Source: DATLYF01 sp035575095
Lineage (GTDB): Bacteria; Pseudomonadota; Gammaproteobacteria; Competibacterales; Competibacteraceae
Assembly: GCA_035575095.1 (NCBI GenBank)
Contig: DATLYF010000126.1
Location: 1 to 64,000 of the forward strand
DNA length: 64,000 nt
Reading direction: 5' to 3'
In this document: positions 8,590-16,561 of the stretch, one piece after another
Numbering within the stretch: the first letter of the stretch is position 1
How the letters are laid out: every line of letters starts with the position of its first letter
The notes under the pieces: model-generated
Seen by the model: only the letters and a program-made list of their open reading frames with translations
Told to the model about the DNA's origin: nothing
The model's database searches: none
Position numbers and translations under genes: made by a program

Positions 8590-9588
8590 ATGATCAATTT
8601 TGCACTCTTCGGCGTTGGTTTCATCGGCTCGGTGCACGCCAAGGCCATCAGCAATCATCCTCGGGCGCGGCTGGCCTGGGTGTATGACGTCGATCGGGAG
8701 ACTGCAGAGAAGGCGGCCACCGCAAGCGGCGCGAAAGTCGCCGACTCGCCTGAGCAGGCGCTGAAGGCAAGCGATGTCGATGCCGTGCTCATTGCGTCCT
8801 CGACCAATACCCACGCCGATTTGTTGACGGTGAGCGCCAAGGCCGGCAAGGCGGTGCTTTGCGAGAAGCCGATCGATCTCAACATCGAACGGGTCAGGGC
8901 CTGCGTCGCCGAGGTCGAGCCCAGCGGCGTGCCGATCGCTATCGGCTTCAATCGGCGCTTCGATCCGCATCATCGGGAAATGTACGAGGTGATCAGAAGC
9001 GGCAAGATCGGCAAGGTCGAGATGGCCATTTTTACCAGCCGAGGGCCGGCGCCACCGCCCATCAGCTATGTAAAGCTCTCGGGTGGGCAGTTGCGGGACC
9101 AGACCATTCATTTCTTCGATCTGGCGCGCTGGATCATGGGCGAAGAGCCGGTCGAGATCTACGCCGCCGGCGCCTGTCTGGTCGATCCCGAAATCGGCAA
9201 GGCCGGCGATATCGACACTTCGATGGTCACGATTCGTTTCCAGAGTGGCGCTTTGTGCGTGATCGACAGCAGCCGGCGTACGGGTTACGGCTATGACGAG
9301 CGGATCGAGGTCTTCGGCTCCGAGGGCATGGTCGAATCCGAGCGGCAACGCACGCACGGCGTTTCTTACTACAAGGGCGACAAGATCATTAAGCACGGCT
9401 TGCATCCGGGCTGGTTCGAGCGCATGGAGCCCACCTACGGCTACGCACTCGATGCCTTCGTCACGGCTCTCGAACACGGCAAAGCCCCCTCGCCTGGCCT
9501 GATCGACGGGCTAAAGGCCCAGCTCATGGCCGAGGCCGCCGTAAAGTCGCTGCAGGAGAATCGCCCCGTTCGCCTTGACGAGGTCTAG
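8590..9588 (+). CDS. iolG: Inositol 2-dehydrogenase-like Gfo/Idh/MocA oxidoreductase
   Basis: With the ATG at 8590 (AGGAG at 8579-8583, six bases away) the protein has 332 residues. The Rossmann motif is GVGFIG near residue 8, CEKP is at 91-94 with Lys93, and GGQLRDQTIHFFD provides Asp170 and His174. This fits the IolG-type catalytic Lys-Asp-His set and oxidation of myo-inositol to 2-keto-myo-inositol with NAD. The GxFRDxTIHDFD-like segment resembles IolG more closely than the gene at 1135 does. It follows the orphan binding protein and precedes a lactonase gene, a pairing that suggests a dehydrogenase plus lactonase route for a sugar or cyclitol. Confidence 0.75.
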   Translation: MINFALFGVGFIGSVHAKAISNHPRARLAWVYDVDRETAEKAATASGAKVADSPEQALKASDVDAVLIASSTNTHADLLTVSAKAGKAVLCEKPIDLNIERVRACVAEVEPSGVPIAIGFNRRFDPHHREMYEVIRSGKIGKVEMAIFTSRGPAPPPISYVKLSGGQLRDQTIHFFDLARWIMGEEPVEIYAAGACLVDPEIGKAGDIDTSMVTIRFQSGALCVIDSSRRTGYGYDERIEVFGSEGMVESERQRTHGVSYYKGDKIIKHGLHPGWFERMEPTYGYALDAFVTALEHGKAPSPGLIDGLKAQLMAEAAVKSLQENRPVRLDEV

Positions 9589-9653
9589 TCGTCCCGGTGA
9601 CAGCCTGGCGGGTACAGACCGATTGGCGCTAGCGCCAGAGCAGGAGAAAAGCC

Positions 9654-10529
9654 ATGACAGACGTTAGGTGCATCCTCGACGCCAGGGCCGAGTTGGGCGA
9701 ATGCCCGGTCTGGTCGGCCGAAGAACAGGTCCTGTACTGGGTGGACATCCTGGCGCCTGCCCTGCACCGGCTGGATCCGGCAACGGGGGCAACGCGGACC
9801 TGGAAGATGCCGCAGTCTATCGGCTCCTTCGGCCTGCGCGAATGCGGAGGAGCCGTGGTGGCCTTGCGCAACGGCTTGCATCTGTTCGATTTCGACACCG
9901 GACAGTTGACCTTTCTGACCAACCCCGAGGCCGACAAGCCGAGCAACCGTTTCAACGACGGCAAGGTCTCGCCGGACGGGCGCTTCTTCGCCGGCACCAT
10001 GGATGAGGAACAGCTCAAGCGTCCGCTCGGCGCCCTCTACCGCCTCGACCCGGACGGCTCCTGCCACCAACTGGTCGGCGGCCTGATCGTCTCCAATGGG
10101 CTCGCCTGGAGCGCCGACGGCAGGACGCTGTTCCATTCGGACTCCAAGGGGCAGGTCATCTGGGCCTACGACTACGATCTCGCCACCGGTGCGATCGCCA
10201 ACCGGCGCGTGATCGCCCGGCCTAGCGAGGCGATCGGCCGACCCGACGGCGGGGCGATGGATGTCGAGGGTTATTACTGGAGCGCCGGCATCTCCGCCGG
10301 TGTGCTCAACCGCTGGGCGCCGGATGGCCGGCTCGACCGGCAGATCCCGCTGCCCTGTGCAGCCCCCACCTGTCCCTGCTTCGGCGGTCCCGACATGAAG
10401 ACGATCTTCATTACCTCCCTGACCCATGGGCTACCCCAGGACAAGCTGGCGGAGAAGCCCTTGTCCGGCGGGATCTTCGCTGTGGAGGTCGATGTAGCGG
10501 GGGTCCCAGTGGCCAAGTTCAGAGGCTGA
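9654..10529 (+). CDS. SMP-30/gluconolactonase family lactonase
   Basis: A 291-residue six-bladed beta-propeller of the SMP-30/regucalcin/gluconolactonase family. Expected metal-site residues are visible: Glu16 in AELGECPVW, Asn in SNGLAWSADG, and Asp in RPDGGAMDVEG. These enzymes hydrolyse sugar lactones such as gluconolactone or xylonolactone in the cytoplasm or periplasm; no signal peptide is seen here. It lies between two Gfo/Idh/MocA dehydrogenases, so it probably opens a lactone made by one of them. The classical inositol pathway has no lactonase, so the cluster may also handle an aldose or a variant cyclitol route. The exact substrate is not predictable. Confidence 0.85.
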   Translation: MTDVRCILDARAELGECPVWSAEEQVLYWVDILAPALHRLDPATGATRTWKMPQSIGSFGLRECGGAVVALRNGLHLFDFDTGQLTFLTNPEADKPSNRFNDGKVSPDGRFFAGTMDEEQLKRPLGALYRLDPDGSCHQLVGGLIVSNGLAWSADGRTLFHSDSKGQVIWAYDYDLATGAIANRRVIARPSEAIGRPDGGAMDVEGYYWSAGISAGVLNRWAPDGRLDRQIPLPCAAPTCPCFGGPDMKTIFITSLTHGLPQDKLAEKPLSGGIFAVEVDVAGVPVAKFRG

Positions 10530-10578
10530 AAGCCTGCGGCAACCGCCCATTCCTTTGCATCATCTGGAGCGAGAAATT

Positions 10579-11553
10579 ATGAACGTCTGTATGGTCGGCT
10601 ACGGCATGATGGGAGTCTGGCACTCGGAGGCGCTGCAGCAGACCGAGGCCGTGCTGCATACGGTGGTCGGCCGGCGGTCGGATGCTGCCAAGGAGTTCGC
10701 CGAGCGTTTCGGCTACAAGAAATGGACGGTCTCCCTCGACGAAGCGCTGGCCGACCCGCAGGTCGACATCGTCATCCTCGCCACGCCCAGCGACCAGCAC
10801 GAGGAGCAGGCCATCCGGTGCCTCGAGGCCGGCAAGCACACGCTGATCGAGATTCCGATCGCGATGAGTCTGGCCGGTGCGCAGCGGGTCGTCGCGGCCG
10901 GCGAGAAGAGCGGCAAGATCTACGGGCTCTGCCATCCGATGCGCTTTCGCCGCGAGCGCGAGGCGCTACGCGCTCGGGTCCGCGCCGGCGAGGAGCAGAT
11001 CCGACACATTGCCGGGCGTTTCTTCATCAAACGCTTGATCAATATCGGCGCCACCGGCTACCAGCGCAGCTGGACCGACAACATCCTCTGGCACCATTTC
11101 TGCCATTTCGTCGACCTCGGCCTGTTCCTGTTCGACGGCACGCCGATCCGGCGCATCCAGAGCTATATGGGTCAGTGCCATGAATTCACCGGTATCCCCA
11201 TGGAGTGCGTGGTGCTGGTCGAGACCGAGGCCGATCAGTCGCTGCTGGTTCATGGCTCCTATCACGCCGCCTACCGCTTCTACGACAAGCTTATCGTCAC
11301 CGACCGGGATACGTATTTCTACGACATCCTCGCCGGCACGCTGCGCACGGCGGAGGGCACGACCCCGATCGAGACCGAGCAGGAGAACTGCGCCCGGGTG
11401 ATCTTCGATTTCATCGATGCGGTGCGCAACAACCGCTCGCCGCTGGCTTCCGGCCCCTCGGTGCTGCCGGCGATGCGCGTGCTGCAGGCGGTGCAGGATC
11501 AGTGGGATGCGAGATACGGCAAGCAGAGTTTGCCCGGACGGCCCTTGGTCTGA
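10579..11553 (+). CDS. LigC-like Gfo/Idh/MocA protein with EIP instead of EKP
   Basis: A 324-residue protein (ATG at 10579; GGAG at 10566-10569). The Rossmann motif is GYGMMG. In place of the family's EKP it has EIP at residues 91-93. It also carries RSWTDNILWHHFCHFVDL, close to the segment RSWTDHLLWHH that I recall from LigC, the 4-carboxy-2-hydroxymuconate-6-semialdehyde dehydrogenase of the protocatechuate 4,5-cleavage pathway, which also has EIP. So it may oxidise an aromatic ring-cleavage semialdehyde or a hemiacetal rather than an inositol. It is the last gene of the sugar cluster and lies next to the benzoate island. No other lig genes are visible. Confidence 0.65.
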   Translation: MNVCMVGYGMMGVWHSEALQQTEAVLHTVVGRRSDAAKEFAERFGYKKWTVSLDEALADPQVDIVILATPSDQHEEQAIRCLEAGKHTLIEIPIAMSLAGAQRVVAAGEKSGKIYGLCHPMRFRREREALRARVRAGEEQIRHIAGRFFIKRLINIGATGYQRSWTDNILWHHFCHFVDLGLFLFDGTPIRRIQSYMGQCHEFTGIPMECVVLVETEADQSLLVHGSYHAAYRFYDKLIVTDRDTYFYDILAGTLRTAEGTTPIETEQENCARVIFDFIDAVRNNRSPLASGPSVLPAMRVLQAVQDQWDARYGKQSLPGRPLV

Positions 11554-11841
11554 GAGAGGACACGGCAGCGCGCCGTCTTCCAGCAACTTGACGGCATTGC
11601 CTTCGATCAGCTCGGCAAGGATGTCGACGAGCAGGCGCAAGGCTGAAGTCGGCAGTTCGATCTGGTGGACTTCATTCTTGTCGTCGAAGATCGGGATTCC
11701 GTACCACCTGCCTCGCCAGCGAAACCGTCCTCCCGCTAGCTGCATGACGTATACGAGGGCATCGTCAGAAAAGCCCGCGGAAAGACCCTCGGCATAAACC
11801 GGCCTGATCAGGAGATCCGCCGCGCTCGGGTTGGTCTTCAT
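11536..11841 (-). pseudogene. Truncated, internally deleted antitoxin-type DNA-binding protein
   Basis: The minus-strand frame from 11841 reads ELPTSALRLLVDILAELIEG then NAVKLLEDGALPC. The first part matches the N-terminal half of excisionase/MerR-like HTH antitoxins (PASALRLLVDIL...EGNAV). LLEDGALP matches the end of their recognition helix (VKLLEDGALPF). The middle section, normally LTTQEAADLLNVSRPFL, is missing, and the break falls at the shared residues VKL. The sequence after GALPC diverges and runs into the end of the upstream dehydrogenase gene in antisense, so the C-terminus is lost too. No toxin gene adjoins it. The calls rest on remembered family sequences. Confidence 0.5.
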
Positions 11842-11910
11842 GCGCGCAGACTGAGCCTCCCAAGGTAACTCCAGTTCTTGCTGATGAGGTAAAAATCTGT
11901 TTTAGTATCT

Positions 11911-11984
11911 CATTATATGCATTATAGTGATGTTTGATGGTCAGTGATAGGATTTAACGGTACTCAAACATGTACTATAATACA
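11911..11984 (+). promoter_or_regulatory. Promoter/operator region of the MerR-family gene, with TGCA element
   Basis: TTTAAC (11953-11958), 17 bases, then a perfect TATAAT (11976-11981) forms a sigma70-type promoter for the MerR gene at 12098. The -10 lies inside TGTACTATAATACA (11971-11984), a partial palindrome. Upstream, CATTATATGCATTATAGTG (11911-11929) contains a TGCA core flanked by TATAAT elements read on the minus strand. Very similar TATGCATTATA is found at 31231-31241 before the benzoate importer, suggesting a shared regulator, probably BoxR. The rest of 11842-12097 shows nothing further. Confidence 0.5.
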
Positions 11985-12097
11985 TACACTTCCGTCTCCC
12001 AGCTCGTGGGAGGCAGGGGGATAAGGGATCGTCCCTTTCGTAGCAGCTTCTCGCAGCGAGTGGACTAGCCGCTGAGGCATGAGGCTAGGAGGTTGCC

Positions 12098-12550
12098 TTG
12101 GACACAACAGCGCTCAAGATCGGTGAGCTGGCGAAGTCATTTGGCGTGACGACGCGGGCAATTCGATTTTATGAGGAGAAAGGGTTGCTCAACCCCGAGT
12201 GGTCGCCCAGTCAACGCCTTTATAGCCAGGGCGACTGCGCTCGACTCCAGGTGATCCTGCGCTGCAAGCGGTTGGGGTTATCGTTGGATGAGATACGTGA
12301 AGTGTTGGCTATTCGAGAAATCCCCCCTGGTGTCCACGAACCACTTCAACACCATGTGATAAAGCTGACCAAGTGGTGCAACCGACTTGAACGGCAACAG
12401 CAGGCGATCCGAGAGCTCCTGGAAGAACTTGATGCGGCGAAAACGGTTGCCCAACAAGAGCTTGCACGATCGGTCTTGCCGACACGAAACGAGGCAAACG
12501 GCGCGCGGCACACTGGCATCCCGTTGCCGGACTGTGAGACGAGCGACTGA
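12098..12550 (+). CDS. MerR-family transcriptional regulator
   Basis: A 150-residue regulator started by TTG at 12098, supported by a perfect AGGAGG five bases upstream. The N-terminal winged-helix motif reads IGELAKSFGVTTRAIRFYEEKGLL, and the RLYSQGDCARLQVI region follows. A coiled-coil dimerisation helix lies about residues 80-125, ending in a disordered tail. It has no CxC/C-terminal metal cysteines like MerR or ZntR. Its overall look is that of LiuR/PbrR-type regulators that often control acyl-CoA degradation genes. It stands first in the plus-strand benzoate island, so it probably regulates CoA-ester catabolism. The effector is unknown. Confidence 0.85.
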   Translation: MDTTALKIGELAKSFGVTTRAIRFYEEKGLLNPEWSPSQRLYSQGDCARLQVILRCKRLGLSLDEIREVLAIREIPPGVHEPLQHHVIKLTKWCNRLERQQQAIRELLEELDAAKTVAQQELARSVLPTRNEANGARHTGIPLPDCETSD

Positions 12551-12564
12551 AGCCACCCACGGAC

Positions 12565-12703
12565 ATGCCTATGATGGGACTCGAATGTCCGTTCTTGGCC
12601 TCTCCTGAGGCCGGTTGCGCCTTGAAGGTTGCCCCCGGCATCCACTGGCTGCGTATGCCGCTGCCCTTCGCCCTCGACTACATCAACCTGTGGCTGAGAG
12701 GTT
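12565..12703 (+). pseudogene. N-terminal relic of a metallo-beta-lactamase-fold hydrolase
   Basis: The frame from the ATG at 12565 reads VAPGIHWLRMPLPFALDYIN (residues 22-41), followed by LWL. This is the characteristic first strand-loop-strand of MBL-fold hydrolases, where the next residues should be an acidic turn and LVDTG. Instead the frame continues with unrelated Arg/Cys/Pro-rich residues to a stop near 12852, and the HxHxDH metal motif is absent in all frames. So only about 45 N-terminal codons survive. It occupies most of the gap between the MerR gene and the enoyl-CoA hydratase gene (12551-12886); nothing else is recognisable there. Confidence 0.55.
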
Positions 12704-12886
12704 GTTGGCGGCCTGCGCCGTCGAGCCCCCGCTGCGGGCTCAGGGAGCGGTTCTCTGTGAGCCGGGGACAGGCGGCGTCGTCCGTTTTCGAGCTGGCATC
12801 CCTTTATAAGCCCCAAGTTGCATCAAATCCTGTTAGTCAGGTCAAGGCCTGAGCGGTACGCAACTCTTCGGAAGTGAGAGGAAGTG

Positions 12887-13675
12887 ATGGAGAAAATGCT
12901 CGTTAACTATTCGGTGACTGAAGGCGTGGCGGTGCTCGAACTCGTTAATCCGCCGGCCAATGCCTACTCCTACGAGATGTTTCGCCAGCTCGACGAGGCG
13001 ATCCTGAGGGCCCGCTTCGACGAGGGCGTTCACGTGCTGGTGATCCGCGGTGCTGGGGAGCGGTTCTTCTGTGCCGGTGCCGACATCGCGATGCTCCGTG
13101 AGGCGGCCCCAGAGTTTAAGTACAACTTCTGCCTGCATGCCAACGAGACGCTGCTGCGCCTTGAGCACACCCCGAAGCTGGTGATCGCGGCGATCAATGG
13201 CCATTGCGTGGGCGGGGGGCTTGAGGTCGCGATGGCGGCCGACATCCGCGTGGCCAAGGCCGGCGGCGGCAAGGTCGGCTTGCCGGAGGTGGCCCTTGGC
13301 GTGCTGCCTGGGACCGGCGGTACCCAGCGCCTGGCGCGGATCCTTGGCAAGTCGCGGGCCATCGAGCTCATGGCGCGGGGCGATACCCTGAGCGTGGAGG
13401 AGGCTCGGGCCCTGGGGCTGATTAATCAGGTGTTCCCGGCGGAAAGCTTCTGGGAAGACACCTTGCGGTTTGCGCGCTCCTTCTGTCCCCCCGGTAAGGC
13501 CGCGCGGGCAGTCGGACACATCAAGCGCTCGGTCCAAAGCGGCCTGGAGGTGCCGCTGGAGAGCGGACTCGCGCTGGAGCGCGAGCTGCAGCAGCGGCTC
13601 TTTACCTCCGAGGATGCCCGCGAGGGGATCATAGCCTTTTTGGAGAAGCGAGCGCCGCAGTTCAGGGGCAGGTGA
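12887..13675 (+). CDS. Enoyl-CoA hydratase/isomerase
   Basis: A crotonase-fold protein of 262 residues; the ATG at 12887 is preferred to the GTG three bases before because GAGAGG ends five bases upstream. The oxyanion-hole motifs FFCAGADIAML and GHCVGGGLEVAMAADI are present, as is the LPEVALGVLPGTGGTQRL segment carrying the catalytic glutamate. It should hydrate a 2-enoyl-CoA or shift its double bond in the cytoplasm. It is separate from the main beta-oxidation block (21321-25647). It may act on a dehydroadipyl-CoA isomer or another benzoate-derived CoA ester. It is convergent with boxR. Confidence 0.85.
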   Translation: MEKMLVNYSVTEGVAVLELVNPPANAYSYEMFRQLDEAILRARFDEGVHVLVIRGAGERFFCAGADIAMLREAAPEFKYNFCLHANETLLRLEHTPKLVIAAINGHCVGGGLEVAMAADIRVAKAGGGKVGLPEVALGVLPGTGGTQRLARILGKSRAIELMARGDTLSVEEARALGLINQVFPAESFWEDTLRFARSFCPPGKAARAVGHIKRSVQSGLEVPLESGLALERELQQRLFTSEDAREGIIAFLEKRAPQFRGR

Positions 13676-13680
13676 TATCC

Positions 13681-13756
13681 CCCCTCTCACCCCCAGCCGG
13701 TCCCCTCGCCGCGTTCTCCCTCTGCGGAGGCGAGGGGGCGGGGTAGGGGTGAGGGG
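13681..13756. terminator. Nested GC-rich hairpin between convergent genes
   Basis: CCCCTCTCACCCC (13681-13693) pairs, with a two-base bulge, with GGGGTGAGGGG (13746-13756). Inside it, CCCCTCGCC (13702-13710) pairs with GGCGAGGGG (13729-13737). A TTT run follows on the plus strand. Lying between the stops of the hydratase gene and boxR, it probably terminates both transcripts. Similar CCCTCTCCC-type inverted repeats occur at 21191 and 32564. Confidence 0.6.
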
Positions 13757-13811
13757 TTTGGCATGATGAAATGCCGTTTAGCTCCTGTCCGGGCTGCTCA
13801 GAAACGGCCGC

Positions 13812-14738
13812 TCAACTCCACTGCCACGGGCAGCAATAGCGCCGGACCTTGGTGACCAGCTCCTGCAGACAGTCCTCGACCGACCGTCCCGAGGTATCGA
13901 GCACATAATTGGCCGCCTGGTAATAGGGCTCGCGCTCGGTCAGGATGCGGCGCAGATCCTCCATGGCCTCTTGGTTTCCCGCCATGGGTCTGAAATCGCC
14001 TTGGGCGATCACCCGGCTCATGTGCTCCTCCGGCTGGGCGCGCACCCAGACCGTATAGAAAGAGGTGAGCAGCAGATCGTAGGTCTCTTTTTCCGAGACC
14101 AGGCTGCCGCCGGCCTCGAGGATCACGTTGTCATAGTTGTCGATCACATGTTGGACGGCTTGATGCTCCAGGCGACGGTAGGCCTGCTGCCCGCCCAGGG
14201 AAAATATCTCGCCGACCCCCATGCCCGCGAACTTTTCGATGATCTCCCCCAGCCTGAGGAAGGGGATCGACATCTCCTTGGCGAGCAGACTCCCTAAGGT
14301 GGTTTTGCCCGCCCCCCGCAGGCCGATCAGCGCAACGCCGTGCACCGGACCCTTGGCATCGGCAAAGTGTTTCAGTAGCAATGAATAGGCGCTCTTCTGC
14401 TGTTCCGGCGACAATCGTTCCAGGAAGGCGAGCAGTGGCGCTACCTGAATGGCGGGTTTGCTGTTGTAGGGCAATAGTTCATGGAACTCGACGTTCATCG
14501 CCTGTGCGATCCGCCACAGCAGGGTGATCGAGATGTTTGCCTCTCCTCCCTCGACTTGGGCGAGGTAACGCTCGGAGATGCCCGAATGCTTGGAGAGGTC
14601 TTTGCGCGTCATGCCGCGACGGGCCCTTAAGCCGCGTACCCGCTCGCCGATGTGCGCGATATACGCGCTAATCTGGTTCGTCCCCGGGGTTTGCTGATCG
14701 GGGGCCTGTGCTGGGAGGATTGCTTGTGCCTTGTCCAT
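13812..14738 (-). CDS. boxR: Benzoyl-CoA-responsive repressor BoxR/BzdR type
   Basis: A 308-residue two-domain regulator. Residues about 25-85 are an XRE helix-turn-helix (IGERVRGLRARRGMTRKDLS, then SERYLAQVEGGEANIS). Residues about 130-300 resemble shikimate kinase, with P-loop GLRGAGKTTLG and LEAGGSLVSE. This fusion is the hallmark of BoxR/BzdR repressors, whose kinase-like domain binds benzoyl-CoA and releases DNA. Here it lies among all box genes, so it is the expected local repressor. TGCA-containing elements at several promoters in the island fit its known operator type. Upstream, CTATAATG (14766-14773) and CATTACTATAG (14791-14801) form an imperfect inverted pair that may give autoregulation. 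Confidence 0.92.
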   Translation of the reverse strand: MDKAQAILPAQAPDQQTPGTNQISAYIAHIGERVRGLRARRGMTRKDLSKHSGISERYLAQVEGGEANISITLLWRIAQAMNVEFHELLPYNSKPAIQVAPLLAFLERLSPEQQKSAYSLLLKHFADAKGPVHGVALIGLRGAGKTTLGSLLAKEMSIPFLRLGEIIEKFAGMGVGEIFSLGGQQAYRRLEHQAVQHVIDNYDNVILEAGGSLVSEKETYDLLLTSFYTVWVRAQPEEHMSRVIAQGDFRPMAGNQEAMEDLRRILTEREPYYQAANYVLDTSGRSVEDCLQELVTKVRRYCCPWQWS

Positions 14739-14848
14739 GCCTGACCTTGCTCTGAAGGTGCTGACCTATAATGCCAGTCAGAGCCCTGGACATTACTATA
14801 GTTCCTGGCTGGATGGCCAGCCTTCTGCCGACTCGCGCGATCTTCTGC

Positions 14849-15883
14849 CTAATCGCTCACCCGAAGCACGAGCTTGCCGAACTGCCGGGCCTGCTCCAGA
14901 TAGCTCAGGGCCTCCCTGGCCTGATCGAATGGGAATATTTTGTCGATGACTGGCGCGAATTGCTTGTGCTGGGCGGCAAGCAGCAGAGCCCGGAACTCAT
15001 CCTGGTTGCCGAGGGTGCTGCCGATGATCTGGAGTTGCCGGATGAAGACCCGTTGCAGGTCGGCCTTCGGGTTGGGGCCTGTGGTCGCCCCACAGGTCAC
15101 GATCCGCCCGCCACGGCGCAGGGCGCGCAGGCTGGTGGGCCAGGTCGACTCCCCGACGCTCTCGATCACGACATCGACCCCACGGCCGCCGGTAAAGCTC
15201 AGCACCTGTTCGAGCACGTCCTGATTGCGGTAGTTGACCCCCGCATCGGCCCCCAGTTTACGGGCCGACTCGAGCTTGGCATCCGAGCTGGAGGTCGCGA
15301 TCACGCGTGCACCCGCAAGCTTGGCGAACTGCAGCGCGGCGAGTGCTACCCCACCGCCGACGCCCTGGATCAGGACGGTCTCCGTGGGCCGAACCCGAGC
15401 CTGGGTCATCACCATCCGCCAGGCGGTGAGATAGGCGGTAGGCAGCACGGCCGCCGCCTCGAAGGAAAGGCCCTCGGGTATGCGGTGGACATTCTGGGCA
15501 GGCATGCACACGTATTCGGCAAAGGTGCCGTCACTGTGCTCGCCGATGAGCTTGCAACCCAGGCAGAGCATCTGGTCCCCGCGTAGGCAGAACTCGCAAA
15601 AATTACAGTAACGGGCGGGGTAGAGTACGACCCGATCCCCGGGCCCGAGATCGATGACCCCAGGGCCCACGGTATCCACGATGCCAGTGCCATCCACCCC
15701 GAGGATCAGGGGCAGCTCGTGGGTGATTCCGGCCCCCGAGTCGCGCATGTAGAGATCCACATGATTGAAGGCCGCCGCGACGATCCGCACTCGCACCTCG
15801 CCCGGACCCGGCTCAGGGGTGGGCCTCTCACCGATGACGATGGAATCCGGTTGCCCATGGCTCTGAATGTAGACGGCGCGCAT
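14849..15883 (-). CDS. Zinc-containing alcohol dehydrogenase-like MDR oxidoreductase
   Basis: A 344-residue medium-chain dehydrogenase/reductase. The structural-zinc cysteines are in YCNFCEFCLRGDQMLC (about residues 91-106). The cofactor motif is GVGGGVALAALQFAK. The N-terminal GEVRVRIVAAAFNHVDLYMRD is typical of the zinc-binding/quinone oxidoreductase subfamily. Near the usual catalytic cysteine it has NHVDLY, so catalytic zinc binding is doubtful. Cytoplasmic. Its -10 (TATAAT, minus strand 15919-15924) lies in the divergent control region shared with the DUF4863-bclA operon. It probably reduces an aldehyde or enoyl group derived from aromatic acids; the substrate is unknown. Confidence 0.82.
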   Translation of the reverse strand: MRAVYIQSHGQPDSIVIGERPTPEPGPGEVRVRIVAAAFNHVDLYMRDSGAGITHELPLILGVDGTGIVDTVGPGVIDLGPGDRVVLYPARYCNFCEFCLRGDQMLCLGCKLIGEHSDGTFAEYVCMPAQNVHRIPEGLSFEAAAVLPTAYLTAWRMVMTQARVRPTETVLIQGVGGGVALAALQFAKLAGARVIATSSSDAKLESARKLGADAGVNYRNQDVLEQVLSFTGGRGVDVVIESVGESTWPTSLRALRRGGRIVTCGATTGPNPKADLQRVFIRQLQIIGSTLGNQDEFRALLLAAQHKQFAPVIDKIFPFDQAREALSYLEQARQFGKLVLRVSD

Positions 15884-15916
15884 GAGCGCTCACTCCCAGG
15901 TTGTGTAGTTGAGCGG

Positions 15917-15987
15917 AATTATAGTGCCTTTACAGGGCTAGAAAAAGCTTGTATTGTGACTTTAATGCAATAAAGTGCATGCAATCC
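15917..15987. promoter_or_regulatory. Divergent promoter/operator with three TGCA elements
   Basis: On the minus strand GCACTATAAT (complement of 15919-15928) gives a perfect TATAAT -10 for the MDR gene. Toward the plus-strand operon, TGCA occurs at 15966, 15976 and 15980 within about 20 bases. BzdR/BoxR operators in Azoarcus and relatives contain repeated TGCA, so this is a strong candidate BoxR site controlling benzoate activation genes. The assignment to BoxR is inference. Confidence 0.55.
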
Positions 15988-16020
15988 AGTCTATCTGCAC
16001 AACTCCCGGGGTGACCAGAA

Positions 16021-16488
16021 ATGACACCGCAGGCATTCGAGGCCTTGATCACGCGCGTAACGGAAACGATCGCCGGACGTCCGCTGGATGCAGCACTCGG
16101 CATGTTCCTCAATGAGACCTTCCCGCCGGATGAGGAGACCTTCAAGGCCATCGAGCGGGCCTGTCACGAGGCCATCGCCGAGGGCTGGATGTGCAACCGG
16201 GAGGCAGGCGGCATCCGCTTCGGTCGCGTCGTCAAGCCCGGGCCGTCCACCCATGGTTTCAGTGTCGATGTGGTGCTCATGAAGGATGTGAAGGGGCCGC
16301 ACCATCGTCATCCCAATGGCGAGATCGACATGATCATGCCCCTTACGCCCGAAGCGCAGTTCGACGGTCACGGGAGCGGCTGGTTCGTCTATGCCCCGGA
16401 CAGCGCTCACTGCCCGACCGTCACCCAGGGGGAGGCCATCGTGCTGTACCTGCTGCCCGAGGGCGCGATCGAATTCACCAAAGCATAG
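16021..16488 (+). CDS. DUF4863 protein, 4-hydroxylaminobenzoate lyase (PnbB)-like
   Basis: A 155-residue soluble protein with KGPHHRHPNGEIDMIMPL near residues 95-115 and a cupin-like arrangement of His and Glu, plus GWFVYAPDSAHCPTV. To my recollection it belongs to the DUF4863 family, which includes the 4-hydroxylaminobenzoate lyase PnbB. It is the first gene of the operon leading into benzoate-CoA ligase (74 bases apart), directly under the TGCA operator. A role tied to benzoate or a substituted benzoate is therefore likely, perhaps handling hydroxylamino- or amino-benzoates or protecting a CoA ester. The reaction is not established by sequence. Confidence 0.68.
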   Translation: MTPQAFEALITRVTETIAGRPLDAALGMFLNETFPPDEETFKAIERACHEAIAEGWMCNREAGGIRFGRVVKPGPSTHGFSVDVVLMKDVKGPHHRHPNGEIDMIMPLTPEAQFDGHGSGWFVYAPDSAHCPTVTQGEAIVLYLLPEGAIEFTKA

Positions 16489-16561
16489 GACTGAAAGCCG
16501 ATACCGACACCCGAAGGAAGCCGCAAGGTACGGCCAACCATAATTCCTGAGGAGGAAAGAG

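Noticed and set aside
14771..15586. A 271-codon open frame on the plus strand
   Set aside because: Antisense of the MDR dehydrogenase gene, with no motif of its own.
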